From the NCBI RefSeq assembly GCF_024763615.1, contig NC_077223.1, positions 15,438,001 through 15,502,000 on the forward strand: a stretch of 64,000 nucleotides of DNA, in the 5' to 3' direction. Shown here piece by piece: positions 10,121 through 20,850 of this stretch. The notes beneath the pieces were generated by a model, which was given only the letters and a program-made list of their open reading frames with translations, searched no databases and was not told where the DNA came from. This DNA comes from Phlebotomus papatasi. Taxonomy: Eukaryota; Arthropoda; Insecta; Diptera; Psychodidae. The position numbers and the translations under genes are program-made. How positions within the stretch are numbered: the first letter of the stretch is position 1; every line of letters begins with the position of its first letter.

Positions 10121-10348
10121 TTAATGAAGCTCAAGGTGTTTCAATGAGACTGATTTCAAGCTATTATGTCGCAGGCTAGGTATGAAAACGTTACCTTCTT
10201 GTATAATTTGAAGGTCCTTTGAAATACATTGCTCATCTTCTGGTTTTATTTCACGATCTGGGGCATTAAAGGACGAATTAGGGAATTCATCATCACTGTT
10301 GAAGTCTGCTTCTTTATCAATTTCGCTTAACTGGCAAAAATTGACCAT
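10121..10348 (-). pseudogene. Possible piggyBac transposase N-terminal remnant
   Basis: An open frame of 75 codons inside the TTAA-flanked element. Its acidic stretch (EIDKEADFNSDDEF, then DREIKPEDEQ) is the sort of disordered acidic N-terminus seen in piggyBac-family transposases and PGBD proteins. The frame stops before any catalytic domain, and the rest of the element cannot supply one. The assignment rests mainly on the surrounding element. By itself the sequence is too short to be diagnostic. Confidence 0.4.
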
Positions 10349-10430
10349 TTAACTCATTCTGGACAGTCTTTGTGTAATTTCAATTGTTTTCCATGATTAA
10401 TATATTGCAAAATAATAATATATTTTACTA

Positions 10431-11296
10431 CACCGAGAAAAATTTGGATGGTATTTTCTACAAATCGTGTCTTTATATTCTACTATCTCAAAAGATAGTA
10501 GAAAATACCAACCTCCATAGAAACTTTCCTTTAGAATTTACCATCTTGACATTTTAAAATTTACTATCCTATGGATAGTAAATTCTAACAGCCGGATGGT
10601 AAAATTTACTACCCTCATTTATATTTTACCTTGACCTCTCTTAGATTCTAATATCCGGGAAGTAAATTTTACTGGCCACATATTAGATGTTAAAATTTAA
10701 CTGGAAGACAGTAAATTTTAACGGAGGATAGTAATTTGGATTGAAATTACCATCCAAGCCAGTAAAATTTGCCATCCTGCTGTTAGAATGTCATTTTGGA
10801 ATATCGTGGGTGCCGATGCAACGGTTCCCGATATGCTTCGAATACATTATAGCAATTCGTGGCGCAGCTGGAAGATGCTGGACTGTCATCACAAAGGTCG
10901 CGTGTTCAAATCTCGGCGCAGTCGTCAATTTTCACGCACCAAAATGGCTTGAAATACAGAGAATATCATCCAAGAAGGGCCCCAAGCCCTCAAACAATGG
11001 CCAAAAATCAATGAAAATAAGGAAAAATAAATTTTTCCGACATTTTTCATTCTAATATCCGGCTAGTAAAATTTACTATCCTGCCAGTAAAATTTACCAT
11101 CCGGCTAGTAAAATCTAACATCCGGGGATATTAGAATTTACCATCCGGCTATTAGAATTTACTATCCATGCAACAGATTCTACAATTTTTGACAGTCCAA
11201 TTTAATATCGCGTTTGCTGGGTGACTTTTTTACTATCCGGCCATTAGAATTTTGTATGGAGGATGGTAAATTTTACCATCCACATTTTTCTCGGTG
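10431..11296. mobile_element. Foldback element with CACCGAGAAAAAT ends
   Basis: Left end CACCGAGAAAAATTTGGATG, right end CATCCACATTTTTCTCGGTG. TA lies on both sides (10429-10430 and 11297-11298). The interior is built from many degenerate copies, in both orientations, of units such as GATGGTAAAATTTACTA and CTAGTAAAATTTACCATCCG. It lies inside the piggyBac-like element and in turn carries a tRNA-like segment. Confidence 0.75.
10858..10924 (+). repeat. tRNA-like segment, probable SINE head
   Basis: TGGCGCAGCTGG (10860-10871) fits an RNA polymerase III A box. GTGTTCAAATCTC (10902-10914) fits a B box at tRNA-like spacing, with GGACTGTCATC where an anticodon loop would fall. The acceptor arms do not pair cleanly, so this is not called a functional tRNA gene. 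The following sequence to about 11040 (ending in an A-rich stretch with AATAAATTT) would be the SINE body. Confidence 0.45.
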
Positions 11297-11779
11297 TAGA
11301 ACAAGCAAAACAATTAAATTAAAAAAAATCGGTAATTTTTGAATATTTTACCCTTGAACGGATAAGACCGCCCACAGGCGGTCTTCCTTTTTTTCTTCTA
11401 AAACTCATACTCGCGAACGACATTTTGTTGTTTTTTTCTCTGACCTGTCACACAAAACTGAAGATAGTAAGCAAACAAAAGGTCAAAATGTGTTCAGCTT
11501 CAGAAAATAAGTTAGCAAGACTATAACTGAGGACACTGTAGATATTTCAACTTCAATTAAGTAATATTACCGCAGTAAATGCGTTTTATAAAATGACCGC
11601 CTTAAGGCGGTCTTACCTGTTAGAGGGTTAACACTAAACTTATAGACCGTTTTTGGTCGTTTTTACCAGCGCGCTCGGTCAAATGACAGAACGGATACTC
11701 AACAATTTTTTTCTTGGAAAAGAGGAAAAATGAATAAACTTTAAACACTGAAAAATATATTACATGCATATCCCTTTAA

Positions 11780-12277
11780 CGACGAGACAGTTTTCGTGGA
11801 CCGAAAATCAGCAATAAAAATGAAACCGATAAACAAAATCAGTAACAGGTCTTACATCTAACCCTAGAAAATCCAAAAGAGTCTGATTCGGTGTATTTTT
11901 TTCCTCTATGAGCGATAGGGACAAAAATAGCCTAAAAATTTAATTAATTTTTTTGACAATACTAATGAATGATAATTTTCACTCTAATGAAAAATATTAT
12001 GTTTAAGTTTTGTAGTTTCTTTTTCCAAAATGGTTTTGCTTAAAAAAAAATTGGAAGTTTAAAAAATAATTAAAATTAATTTTCATTATGAGAATTTATA
12101 AATTCGTCATTTTTGAGCTTAAAAATTTACTATATAGCAAATAGCTGAAGCCTTGCAAAAATATCCTAGATTCCTTCAACCTTCTACTTTGCAAAAATGT
12201 ACAAATATAAGGAAAAATAACTTTAGGTAGTCAGGAAAAATTATTTTCTTTATAGGACACCGGTGTTCCAATCGTCC
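11780..12277. mobile_element. TTAA-flanked element related to the ACCGGT MITEs
   Basis: CCCTTTAA then CGACGAGACAG on the left; GGACACCGGTGTTCCAATCG then TCCTTAAAGGG on the right. TTAA lies at 11776-11779 and 12278-12281. The right end matches the family of 4961-5077, while the left end is eroded. No transposase is visible in about 500 bp. Confidence 0.55.
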
Positions 12278-12453
12278 TTAAAGGGATATTTTAAGAAATT
12301 CATAAAGTTTGATAGTGACATTGTACCGTTTGCATATGTGTTGTTAATTTTAAAAAGTTTTAAACCGATAAATTTAATCGATCTTGGTACGGTTAGTGTT
12401 AAACCAACTTCCATCTCTTCCAACCCTTTCCAAAAATATATTTTTTTGATTTA

Positions 12454-13194
12454 GGGGAAACTGGGGCACCACCAAACACTGCGGTTTTTAAATAGGTATA
12501 ACATTTCAGAGGACAAGACCTGTATGGAATCATAGATATTATAGGGATGCTTGTCTAGCAATTTTCGTAAAATTGTGAGATTTTCTTAATTTTAGTCATT
12601 TATATTATCTACCTTGAATACGAAACTGAAATAAGTTAAATAAAATTTCACTACATCAATTCTTACATGTTTTGGGATAATATTTATGTATTTGCTAAAG
12701 AAAGTAATGCTTACATTTTCTTAAAAGAACATAAAATCAATCACAAAAAAGAGTTTGGGGCACCACCAAACAGGTAAATTTCTCACAATTGTTGATGTCG
12801 CGAACGTAGCTTGAATGGCATTATTTTTCCTATTTTTTTCTTATTTTTCATCACCCTCTATTCGAATTCCGGAATTTATAACTATTCATGCAATTTTCAT
12901 TCTAGACTCAGAAGAAATATAGTTTCAAGAACCTAATTTTGCCTTAAGTGATTCTTAAATAGTTTTAATCAAGGATTGGCGAATGATTATTCCAATTTAT
13001 CCAATTTATTATATAATTGTCTTTTTTTCTGGAAAATCTTTTTTTTTACATGTGCCTTATATGCATTAATATACAGCCTATACCCAAGACTATAACATGG
13101 GGTAAGGAACATTTTTCTATAATTTACAGTTTTCTTGAAAAGTTCAGTAAAATTCACATCTTTCAAAAGTGTTTGGTGATGCCCTAGTTTCCCG
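12454..13194. mobile_element. TA-flanked element, GGGGAAACTGGGGCACCACC ends
   Basis: Left end GGGGAAACTGGGGCACCACC then AAACACT. Right end GTGTTTGGTGATGCCCTAGT then TTCCC. TA is at 12452-12453 and 13195-13196. It is 741 bp with no frame of note. A middle copy of GGGGCACCACCAAACA occurs at 12759-12775. A shorter relative with matching ends is at 39958-40148. Confidence 0.75.
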
Positions 13195-13407
13195 TATTTA
13201 AAAATTGATATAAGCGATCTCGTTAATTTTCGGATGTTTTAGAAGTAGTCCATCTAAGCATTTCGGCCGTTTTTTGATCAAACTTGGATTTACTTGAAAT
13301 GTCTCAAAATTCCCAACCCTATAATGCTAGGATTAAACCGGTGATGAATCGGTAAAGAATAAAAAAACACACAGTCAGTGTGATTCTATCTTAATACAGT
13401 AAAATTT

Positions 13408-13688
13408 CACTGGTAAAAATAAAAGGGTCACCGATGACCCTTAGAAAGGATCACTGTTTTGACACCTATTTAACTCTGGAATAAACGAACAAAAACAATG
13501 AAAGTCATTTTTGGTGTTCGCTCAGATGAGAAAAATACGATAAGAGTAATAAATTTACCATAAAACATAATCTATCGAGATAAGTATGCATACAAAATTT
13601 CAAAAGATTCAAGTGAACCTTTCAAATGGTCAAATATGATTTATTTTTGTTGAAAAGGGTCAGTTAGACCCTTTTATTTTTAACAGTG
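13408..13688. mobile_element. MITE, CACTGGTAAAAATAAAAGGGTC ends
   Basis: Terminal repeats of 22 bp with one mismatch: left starts CACTGGTAAAAATAAAAGGG, right ends CCCTTTTATTTTTAACAGTG. Subterminal GGGTCACCGATGACCC forms a small palindrome on the left. 281 bp, non-coding. The flanks do not show a clear target duplication. Confidence 0.75.
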
Positions 13689-13806
13689 TTAGCTATTCAG
13701 TCGAAATAACTCCTTGCTGTAACTTCCTACTCTAACTAAAAGGAAAGATATGTCACTTTTGTAGTAAAAAACCTTTTTCAAATTTTGAATAGGATGTTGA
13801 TAAACT

Positions 13807-13837
13807 GGTTTCAGACTGGAGGTTTAGTTCAGTAGTA
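13807..13837. repeat. End fragment of the CTTCAGAC MITE
   Basis: TTTCAGACTGGAGGTTTAGT matches the right end (in complement) of the family at 9150-9365. The rest of the element is absent. Confidence 0.5.
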
Positions 13838-14124
13838 TTTAAACGATTTAAACATATATTTTGTCTTAAACTTTTCTGATAAAAATTAAAAGATCAATCC
13901 ATTTGGTAAACATAGAGACAAAGTATTGTTTTCGGAACATAAAGAGTCGACAGATAAGTAAAAATGATACCTTTGTAAATTTATAATTTCTGTATGGGGG
14001 ATTAGGGCTAAGTAAAACAGCATATTTAGTAAAATGGAGATTTGATCTTGTTTATGGAAATAGAGAAGCTAAATCCAGGCGGTTAAGCTGTCAAAATTAA
14101 GGATTTTTTTCTATATTTAGTTCT

Positions 14125-14356
14125 GGGCATGAATTCTGAGATGCGTGAGTTTTTCACGTGAGAAACTCACGGTTTTTAGATCGTTTCCTGTACGCGTTTG
14201 ATGAAACTTTTACAAAAAAATGTCACGTGAAACACTTACAGCATCTAAGAATTTACATGAAAGTTTTTACGAAAGCTGGACAAAGTGTTTTCTAAAGCTG
14301 ATCTCAGAGCCGTGAATTTCTCACGTGAAAAACTCACCATCTCAGAATTCATACCC
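14125..14356. mobile_element. MITE, GGGCATGAATTCTGAGATG ends, three CACGTG boxes
   Basis: Left arm GGGCATGAATTCTGAGATG then GTGAGTTTTTCACGTGAG. Right arm CTCACGTGAAAAACTCAC then CATCTCAGAATTCATACCC. The arms of about 40 bp are nearly perfect. CACGTG occurs at 14155-14160, 14224-14229 and 14322-14327. Class unknown. Confidence 0.75.
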
Positions 14357-14481
14357 TGGTTCCCCATGTGAATTTGTATAAATTCTAATCATGAAAAAAA
14401 TTTTGTTGTAAGTCAACAGTCAAGTCAATAGTATTTCGTGTTATTCTCATTTAAATAACCTTTTCGCAGAAATGTACTTAG

Positions 14482-14721
14482 TTAAATAACATTGTAGTTA
14501 CCCTTTGCGCATTTAAAGTCTCCCCAGAGATCTAGAGAGGAAATGCATCTTCGGGCATTCTCAGACTGTGGCATAATGTAGAATTGTTCATAAATCACTG
14601 TCACTTGCCAATTGCGAAACTCCTGCAATTGACACATATTTGCCACTCTGTCGATCACCTGCCGTCGCGGCGATAGAGTGGACAAAGAAGGTGCCTGCCA
14701 AAGTGTCCCCTCTATGTGCAG
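14482..14721 (-). CDS. Unassigned open frame, possible exon
   Basis: An open frame of about 79 codons on the minus strand without an ATG near its left limit. It has a mixed composition unlike the surrounding low-complexity sequence (RQVIDRVANMCQLQEFRNW, then MPQSENARRCISSLDLWGDF). A usable acceptor-like TTTGGCAG lies just upstream and a donor-like AAAGG|GTAACT near its end, so an internal exon is conceivable. I recognise no family, and chance cannot be excluded. Confidence 0.2.
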   Translation of the reverse strand: MHIEGTLWQAPSLSTLSPRRQVIDRVANMCQLQEFRNWQVTVIYEQFYIMPQSENARRCISSLDLWGDFKCAKGNYNVI

Positions 14722-15891
14722 TCAACGACACGAAAGCTCAGTATGTCTCATATTCTTGCAATTTGTACAATTTTCTTTTTTTTTTTTTTGTAACAGTGGA
14801 AACGTGATAAGAAATTTTGAAATAACGGCACAGACTCATTGTCGTTCTGATAACATTGCATTTCCTCTACAATTTTATATACTGATTTTTGGTTTTGTCC
14901 GCACTTACGAATTGCCCCATAATTCCTTATCACTTGCGAAATTATTTCATTGACATCTTCGTGACCTGTGATGAAATTTTTCTTTGTCCATATCTCAAAT
15001 TGTAATGAATTATGAAGGAGAAATCCAAAAGACACAGCATTTCATCAAAATGGTCAATTAATATTCATGCAACATCACAAGAATTTATGCAGCAATTTTG
15101 CTCTACATATTTCTTTCCTCTGTGGTCACTCCTTCACGACATCTTCCTCCCTTCTTCGCATCTTTTTTCCCTTTGGTGGATTTGGTGTTGTGCCAAAGAA
15201 GATTCAACCGAGGAAGGCATGAGAAATAAGGAATAAAAAAGTGGCGATGGATGATCGCGCGGCAGCCTTAATTCTCAATTCAGGAATCCCAATATTGTAT
15301 GCGGTGGTTGTATTTTTTATGTAACTTATTCAGTGAGTTGACATCTTTCGACGAAGTGAACAAAATGAAGTAGAAAAAAAGCGCCACGATCGCAAAAGAC
15401 TTTTTCGAGTATTATAAATATTTTTGTGTAATACCGAGAAGATGGGCTGAAAAAAAATATATAGCTGACCCATGCTGTGGACATTGGCTGCTGAAGATTT
15501 GGGGGAGCAGAGGACACAGAAAAAAAGGTTTGATCAGAGACACAATTCCAGAAAGAAATTTTCGGGGGACCACAAATCGCGCTCTGTTATTGTTGCTGAT
15601 CGAGTGGAGTGAGAGCCCGAGTTTGAAGGCATCGTCCAAAGATGCTCTCTTTATTTTTGTTATTCTTTTGAGATGCTCTTGAGTATAGGGGGGTTATGAG
15701 TTATGTTTGCAAAAAAAAAGTTATACTTATGATGGAAGAGAATTACTTAAACACAAAATCAAGAAGGATCAAAAGTTAAAAAGGATTAATATAAATTATA
15801 ACAATAATTATTAAGGAGGCTTTAAAAATATAACAAGAATTTAATCTAATACTTTTTAATTATAACCTCACCATAACTATAACGGCGCGTA
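14722..15891. other. No supported feature
   Basis: Contains T-rich and A-rich runs and short overlapping frames on both strands. None has an initiation context, motif or splice pattern worth calling. Confidence 0.4.
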
Positions 15892-16069
15892 GGGGAAAGT
15901 GCCAATTTATCCTGTGTTTCTCAACGTGACTCCGCAATATATTTTAAAAACTGGCCACTTTCCCATAGTTTTTAAAATATGGTTGCGATGAGTCAAATAT
16001 ATATTGTGAAAAATAGAATATTTAGTCAATACGAAGCTTCCAATGGTATAAAGCATGGGCACTTTCCCC
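15892..16069. mobile_element. TA-flanked MITE, GGGGAAAGTGCC ends
   Basis: Left GGGGAAAGTGCCAATTTATC, right GGGCACTTTCCCC, with TA at 15890-15891 and 16070-16071. The centre has TTTTAAAAACTGGCCACTTT facing AGTTTTTAAAATATGG, giving a second internal hairpin. 178 bp, non-coding. Confidence 0.75.
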
Positions 16070-16082
16070 TATTAGATTAGTT

Positions 16083-16385
16083 AGATTAAGTGGTTAGAAT
16101 GACTCAAGTGTAGCGATTTCGAAATCGAATCCCTGTGAAATCATCACGGAATTTTCGGCCATTTAATCGCATCCTGTGAAATTCACATAGGTCCATAAGG
16201 CTTGAGGCTGACAACTCCATCCTTAGGGGATCTCGTGGTGCTATGGGCAATAGAGTCCCTAGAGTCAGTTTTTGGAGAAAAGATCCCTTATTCACCTGAC
16301 TATATTCTAACAGTTGTGAGTTCCAATAAAAAAGCGATGACTTTTTAGCAAACAAAAAATCTGGTGAACAAGCAAACAAAAACAT
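16083..16385 (+). repeat. Possible SINE with tRNA-like boxes
   Basis: AGTGGTTAGAATG (16090-16102) resembles an A box, and AAATCGAATCCC (16122-16133) resembles a B box about 20 bp later, closer than is ideal. The following 250 bp is more GC-rich than its surroundings and ends in an A-rich tail (CAAGCAAACAAAAAC). Target duplications were not identified. Confidence 0.3.
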
Positions 16386-16492
16386 TGTGGTGAGTTGATT
16401 CTAGGCGGTCTATAAAGGCCATAGTAGAGTCTTTTAATAGAGGGACATTGTAATATAAATATTTCGATACAAATAATAATGAATTCAAAACA

Positions 16493-16760
16493 GGATGTAT
16501 ACCTACTTTTTTGAAACTTCTCTATTCTACGCGCGACGACGTTTCGGAAATTTGTTCCCTCTTATCTCAAGTATGGGTAATAAGGTGGAAGTTCTTGTAT
16601 CATTTGGATAATCGAAACAAAAGGTAATTAATGAAGTCCAAGTGTGAGTAACTCTCCAAGTTATCCAAATACCTAATAAGAATTACATCTGAGGAAGGAG
16701 GCAATCAATCTCCGAAACATCATAAATAAATAAGGAAATAAAGAAGTTTCGAAAAGGTAT
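16493..16760. mobile_element. Inverted-repeat element with hammerhead-like motifs
   Basis: Left TATACCTACTTTTTTGAAAC then TTCTCTATT. Right AATAAAGAAGTTTCGAAAAG then GTATA. Inside the right end, CTGAGGA-A-GGAG..CTCC-GAAA (16689-16717) matches the catalytic-core layout of a hammerhead ribozyme. Inside the left end, on the minus strand, a weaker related motif ends TTTCCGAAACGTCGTCG. No protein is encoded. Confidence 0.55.
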
Positions 16761-16763
16761 ATA

Positions 16764-17830
16764 GGGTAAGGGCTTATAATTTTGGACAGTCTGCTTATAA
16801 GCATCGAAGTTCCAAGTTTGAAGTGCGATATTTTCAATACTAATTGACATTTCTTGTTACTCTCTTTTCAGAAGGGTTGTTTAGAAACTTAGCAAGCTAT
16901 TTATCGTCTTATTTTTATTAAAATTAGTTTTAATACGTTTAAAAATGAATTGATATGTAGAGGTGACTTTAGCTCTTATTTTGGACAACTTGTTTATTAA
17001 TTTGTCCAACTTGGCTGTAAATTTGGACAGCTAATCCGCCTCAATAGGATGCCTATTGTTCTTCATTTGATGAACCAATCTTATCAAGTCCTCTTCCTGT
17101 TCATGTAAGGGAAACGTAGAATGTCACAGAAGCCCGGAAACTTTCCATATCATTCATTAAAGTGAGTTGACTTCGATACTCCAAGAACGTGCGGATTCGC
17201 TCATTCCCTGACCTTTCCGGGAGCCTTTCAGGGCATTTCTCGCTACATCTCTTTCGTAGAGATGATGCTCCTTTGTTTCTCCAGGCATTTGTCCAACCTA
17301 GTCATCACAAAAGCTAAAACTTCACGAAATTTCGTGAGAAAAACACCTGTCCAAAATAAGAGCCATCACCTCACTGGTAAATGTCTTAAAACATTTCCCA
17401 TTTTTCACACGAAAAATATAATTCACAAGGCAAATCTCACTTCAGATCAGATGTACAAATCACCACTAACGTGAATCAACACAATATTCAATGAGTATTT
17501 AATAATATCACTCAAAAAAAGCGAAGAAACATTGTTAGTACTTCACCACGGCTAAATAAGAACTGAAGTAAACACGAAGTTCTGTCATATTTCTCGTAAG
17601 CAATTGCTCACACTGAATTTTCAACAAAGCAATTTCAACTCAAATCATATTCAAAATTTAACGTATTTAGTGTTAAAATCTTCCAAAAAGAACAAATATT
17701 TAGATAGAATTCATTATTCATCAAATATTGGAATAAAAATCCATCATTTTAATCAATTTGTTTTTAGTGTCCAATGTTATCCTCAAAGTGTTCAAAATAA
17801 GAAACTGGACAAAATTATGAGCCTTTCCCC
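16764..17830. mobile_element. TA-flanked element, GGGTAAGGGCTTATAATTTTGG ends
   Basis: Left GGGTAAGGGCTTATAATTTT, right AAAATTATGAGCCTTTCCCC, with TA at 16762-16763 and 17831-17832. The 1067-bp interior repeats a TTTGGACAGCTAATCC-type word. A diverged, interrupted relative lies at 47252-48230. No transposase frame survives. Confidence 0.7.
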
Positions 17831-18522
17831 TACCATGTTTTGGTTCTAATTAATTTAACAAAGACCAAGAATATAATTGAAATAATGATAGTTTCTTTAT
17901 AGAATATTCTGCCGCAATATTATTATTTTTTTTTAGAGCATACATCTCGTTGCATTTTTTGTTACAGTATTACGAACTATTTGTTTTAATATCAATTTCT
18001 TAGTATTCGAATTGAAAGGGATTAGAATTCTGAGAAAGGGGGTCGTATCTTGACATAGCTTTATAGGTCATGTTTTCCTTCTATCAGGTCTATGATAAGT
18101 TTAATTATTTTAAGAATAAAAACTTGAAAAAATCTTCAAAAATTGGGCCTACGAAGTCATTTTCATGGGATTTTTAGCAATATTATTATAGTTGCTATTA
18201 AACTGAATAGGATTATAATCCTGACATAGTTTATGACGTCATTAGAAAATCAAATAACGAAATCTTAGCTACGCTTGAAATGAGGATCTTATGATGATTT
18301 CTTGGCTGCATCAAGAAGTTCGAATACCGTACCGAGTCTATATTCGACGGCTCAGAATAAGATTTGAATATTTCGAATTACTGCAAAATTCGTTTTGTTT
18401 TCGCTTTTTGTATTCATTAACATCCTTCACTTTCCTTCTGAATATTATATCCTAAAGTTAATTATTCTCAACAAGATTGTAGGCTTTTTAAGTATTAAAA
18501 ATCCTATACACAGTATCTAAAA

Positions 18523-18645
18523 CAGAGGTGTGCAAGAACCGTTTGAAACCGAATAAACGTCAAATTGTTTTGTTAGCGTTTTGACCATTGACGTACATGC
18601 TTTATTTGACGTTTATTCGGTTTCAACGGTTTTTGCACGCCTCTG
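18523..18645. mobile_element. hAT-type MITE with 8-bp target duplication
   Basis: The ends are CAGAGGTGTGCAAGAACCGT and ACGGTTTTTGCACGCCTCTG. The arms pair over about 42 bp, continuing through GAAACCGAATAAACGTCAAA. The flanking octamer ATCTAAAA is present exactly on both sides (18515-18522 and 18646-18653). An 8-bp duplication plus CAGAGG(T/C)G ends is diagnostic of the hAT superfamily. At 123 bp the element is almost entirely terminal repeat. Confidence 0.9.
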
Positions 18646-18829
18646 ATCTAAAATCTCAGCTGGAAATCGTTTTCCTGTAAAATTAACAATTTACGAGTTT
18701 TCAAGTCTTACAATATCGTAAAGCAAGTAAGAGCATATAAACCCTGGTGCTCTGATTAAGGATTCGCAAGAAGGGAAAGTTGATCTGATTTCCAGTGAAC
18801 TGACTGCGTATACTAGGGTGCCACAAGTA

Positions 18830-19205
18830 ATTAAGGGTGCGGAACTGGAAATAGTGGTGCGTTACTGGTTTGAATAACGACGAGTCAGACTAAATCCAAT
18901 TATTTTTTTTTAAATAAATTATTTAAAACATTCATTGAAGAAGGCACGATAAGTATCCAATTCATTCGAGTGTTTTAATTTCGGATCGAAACCGAAAATA
19001 CCTCCATAAACTTGAAGCGCATTCTGTCAGTAACTTCTCTCTTATAATACTGAAGGTGCGATTTTTAATGTGAATCAATTTGGAATACATTTAAAAGTCA
19101 ATTTAAGATTGATGTGTACGGTATTAATTTAGTCATTAATTTTGTCTAGTATATAGTGTATTTGTCCTATAGGACATCGGTCAAAATAAGCCTTAGGTCT
19201 AGGGC
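18830..19205. repeat. Diverged repeat, partner of 50560-50885
   Basis: Both regions share, in the same order, an AATAACGAC(g/a) word, (t/a)AAAACATTCA(t/c)TGAA, (t/c)TATAGGACAT..GGTCAAAATA(a/g) (the last as CCTATAAGATGTTTGTCGGT in the partner) and CCTTAGGTCT. The copy is old and its ends are undefined. Confidence 0.5.
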
Positions 19206-20620
19206 TTAGGCGAAGAGTAGAGATTTGGGCATGCTTTCATGAAGTCAAAATATTAGTGAATTAAATATAAAAAATGCTTTCTCAAGTTTATTTAAATTGA
19301 AATTTGAATATTAACCCTGTAACATGTCCTCCGATCAAATAAAATTGGCGCGCGGTATTGAACATTTTCTGACCATCACAGTTTTTTTATTTGTCCCTTA
19401 AGTTTTCTCTCGTAGCTACTTTTTGGACTGATCTTCCCAAGAACCATTGTTTGACCCATGGTCTGCAAGATGAGAACGAAAAAGAGAACTCCCCCTTAAC
19501 CATTTGCTTGATATTCATACTTAAGCGTTTGACACTATGTTGAACCAACATTGGGATTATATTAGATCCAACAGGTTGCCGCTGTATCAACGAAATTCAG
19601 AAGGAAAGTGTATAAAGACCACAGAAACATAAATCTCACTAGGGAATTGCGTTCTGACCGGCTCCCAGGTGCTTCTGATATGTAACGAAACTTTTCGCAA
19701 GGAGTCATAAAATTGGCAATTTTATTGATGAATCGGACTATGGTGCCAGAATGTTTACTTAAACACTTTCATTTATGACGGGAAACATCAATTTAGCTTA
19801 CGAGAGATACTCTATATTTGCAAAAGAATTTTTTTCTGAAAAATAAATATGCCAACATTTGCTAATTTAGTAACCTTATATCATTTTTTTTAAATTATGT
19901 TTTTAGTGTTACAAATGTAAGTGTTTTTGACCTTTGATTATTAGTTTATGTGTAGATTACCATTGAATTACGAATATATTTTTAGATGGGAAGTTCATCT
20001 TTTAACACATTTCTGTTCCTATTTTGACTTCCTTAAAATATGATTCACGATTCACAAAATGTGCAGAAATTCACTTTCTTTTGGTTAAAGTGACTTTTCT
20101 TATCTTAAGTGCAGCCATGAGGCGCAATAATTCGTCATAGGTGAGTAAGTGTTTGTGACAAAAGTGGTGAAAGCCAAGCAATGACAATTTTGATGGCCAA
20201 TTTGGAATTATTTCAAATTATTAGACTGTAACTAAATTGTCACACGCAAGGAGCAAAAGAAGAAGCAAATCGTCGCACAAGGCAGAAGAAAAGAAGCGCT
20301 AATTGGACGTGAGATGTTCACAATGATTTTGGTTCCTCCTCAGTGAAAATTCTTCGGTAAATTAAACGCTTTCGTTTTCATTTTTTATCAGTCAACTGCA
20401 CAATCCATCACTGAAAGAGTCTTGCTCTTGTGTAATTAAAATTGCTTACAATGTTAGATAGATGACTGGAAGACAAGATGATGAGTGAGTTGAAACGCTA
20501 AAACATCAAACTTTCAAACAAAAGTTTTTTTTACGTGAACCATGGTAATAGCATTTTTTTTTCTCCTAAAAAGACATTAATCTCATTTTTATTTTAGCAA
20601 AATTGTTAAAACAACTTTTA
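19206..20620. other. No supported feature
   Basis: AT-rich sequence. The minus-strand frame at 19387-19590 has no recognisable domain. TTAACCCTGTAAC at 19314-19326 resembles a piggyBac-type end, but no partner end was found. Confidence 0.4.
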
Positions 20621-20850
20621 GATCGCCAAAATTTTATGAAATCAAAATTCATATCCCTTTTATTCTTACTCGTTTTGCATATGCTTATCTATTTCTATTG
20701 CACTTGATTCAGCTAAATTGAATTTGTTGTGACGTTTAAACGAAGAAGAAGATTAAGAAAGAATGAGACAGATATATGCAAAATGCATGAAAAGGAAGGG
20801 ATTCCAATTTCAACTTCATGAAATTTCCCTGATCTAAAAAATGTGCCGGA
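20621..20850. mobile_element. Decayed copy of the AGATCA..ATGAAGTC foldback family
   Basis: The arms TTTTAGATCGCC..AAATTTTATGAAATC and AACTTCATGAAATTTCCCTG then ATCTAAAAAATGTGCC correspond to those at 3321-3594. The centre keeps the words AGCTAAATTGAATTTG and GAAGAAGAAGA. Confidence 0.65.

Larger units (their letters stand above)
9795..11627. mobile_element. piggyBac-like element, TTAA-flanked, transposase mostly lost
   Basis: The 15-bp word TTAACCCTCTAACAG at 9791-9805 is exactly complemented by CTGTTAGAGGGTTAA at 11617-11631. That gives TTAA target sites outside CCCTCTAACAG terminal repeats. TTAA flanks plus CCC-starting ends are the signature of the piggyBac superfamily. Three hairpins of the form GACCGCC..GGCGGTC lie near the ends (9937-9954, 11366-11383, 11595-11612) and look like subterminal repeats. 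A minus-strand frame with an acidic N-terminus lies inside (10121-10348). A separate TA-type element (10431-11296) is inserted in the middle. No DDD catalytic domain is visible, so the copy is non-autonomous. Confidence 0.7.

Noticed and set aside
10858..10924. Functional tRNA gene
   Set aside because: A and B boxes are present but the acceptor stem does not pair, and the sequence sits inside nested transposons; kept only as SINE-like.
11628..12399. A further TTAA element with TTAACACTAA ends
   Set aside because: TTAACACTAA and TTAGTGTTAA do face each other, but the similarity ends after about 10 bp, which is weak in this AT-rich sequence.
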